A model generated the notes under the pieces. That model did not search any database and had not been told where the DNA came from. It saw only the letters and a program-made list of their open reading frames with translations. This document shows positions 5,453 to 5,756 of a DNA stretch of 5,756 nt, in pieces. How positions within the stretch are numbered: position 1 is the stretch's first letter; each line of letters starts with the position of its first letter. The position numbers and the translations under genes are program-made. The DNA comes from Alphaproteobacteria bacterium. GTDB taxonomy: Bacteria > Pseudomonadota > Alphaproteobacteria > CBDBCS01 > JAHZLG01. The DNA is taken from NCBI GenBank assembly GCA_022599995.1, contig JAHZLG010000228.1:1-5756 (forward strand), written 5' to 3'.

Positions 5453-5756
5453 TCAGATAGCACTGTCGCCGCGTTCACCTGTCCGAATACGGATGGTTTC
5501 TTCGACAGGGAGAATGAATATTTTGCCATCACCAATGCGTCCGGTATGGGCAGCTTGTTCGATGGTCTCGACCACTTTTTCGACCATGCTGTCTTCGACC
5601 ACGATCTCCAGCTTGATCTTTTGCAGGAAGTCGATGACGTATTCGGCACCACGATAAAGCTCGGTATGGCCGCGTTGTCGACCGAATCCTTTGGCTTCAG
5701 TGGCGGTAATCCCCCTGATGCCAATCTCATGCAGTGCTTCTTTGATCTCATCGAGC
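5453..5756 (-). CDS. glnB: Nitrogen regulatory protein P-II (GlnB), 5'-partial
   Basis: Small trimeric signal protein that senses 2-oxoglutarate and ATP/ADP and relays nitrogen status to partners such as the GS adenylyltransferase and the NtrB/NtrC system. The frame enters at the window edge (first full codon CTC, 5753-5755) and stops at TGA 5453-5455. It gives 100 residues beginning LDEIKEAL. Aligned with E. coli GlnB from memory, the first is residue 13, so only the first 12 codons are missing and the protein would be 112 aa. The T-loop GFGRQRGHTELYRGAEY is intact, with the uridylylatable tyrosine (Tyr51) at codon 5639-5641. The HTGRIGDGKIF motif and the RIRTGERGDSAI C-terminus follow. The tail 'RTGE' and the absence of a membrane-gene neighbour favour GlnB over GlnK, as does the glnA partner downstream. 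Confidence 0.96.
   Translation of the reverse strand, partial: LDEIKEALHEIGIRGITATEAKGFGRQRGHTELYRGAEYVIDFLQKIKLEIVVEDSMVEKVVETIEQAAHTGRIGDGKIFILPVEETIRIRTGERGDSAI

Noticed and set aside
5275..5751. Minus-strand ORF of 158 codons over glnB
   Set aside because: Its first two thirds is an out-of-frame reading of the clear GlnB coding sequence. The tail in the gap is hydrophobic but has no start signal of its own.

Overview
The window looks like chromosomal DNA of a moderately GC-rich alphaproteobacterium. The main evidence is the P-II gene (glnB) followed on the same strand by a type I glutamine synthetase gene (glnA), a pairing typical of Rhodospirillales and relatives. The GlnA protein itself also has the alphaproteobacterial look. 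I cannot place the organism more finely.

Layout from right to left, following transcription of the minus strand: glnB (5453-5756, cut by the window edge, last 100 codons), a 349-bp gap, glnA (3691-5103, complete), and a 237-bp gap. That gap holds a strong hairpin (3555-3586), the best candidate for the glnA terminator, and a 46-bp direct repeat in two copies. Then come a fused two-domain ABC permease resembling ThiP (1885-3453) and, after a 183-bp gap, an ABC ATPase resembling ThiQ (673-1701). On the left edge, on the plus strand and convergent with the ATPase, lies a small exported protein of unnamed family (1-468, probably cut at its 5' end). The 469-672 gap between the convergent genes is filled mostly by degenerate 24-bp tandem repeats.

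Function: GlnB and GlnA form the ammonia-assimilation and nitrogen-signalling core. The GlnB T-loop tyrosine (Tyr51) and the GlnA adenylylation tyrosine (Tyr399) are both present, so the usual covalent control cascade is possible. The two ABC genes look like the membrane and ATPase parts of a thiamine/TPP importer, but no periplasmic binding-protein gene (thiB) lies in the window.

The unusual part is the left two thirds. The ABC genes and their gaps carry four different tandem or direct repeat families (24, 13, 12 and 56 bp periods), while the glnA and glnB reading frames show none. The permease seems to lack the usual first membrane segment and starts at a TTG inside a repeat. The ATPase is about 100 residues longer than usual, through two insertions, and has substitutions in the Walker A and D-loop motifs. 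I see no clear new biological system here. The repeat-rich, drifting transporter locus is the part most worth a second look.
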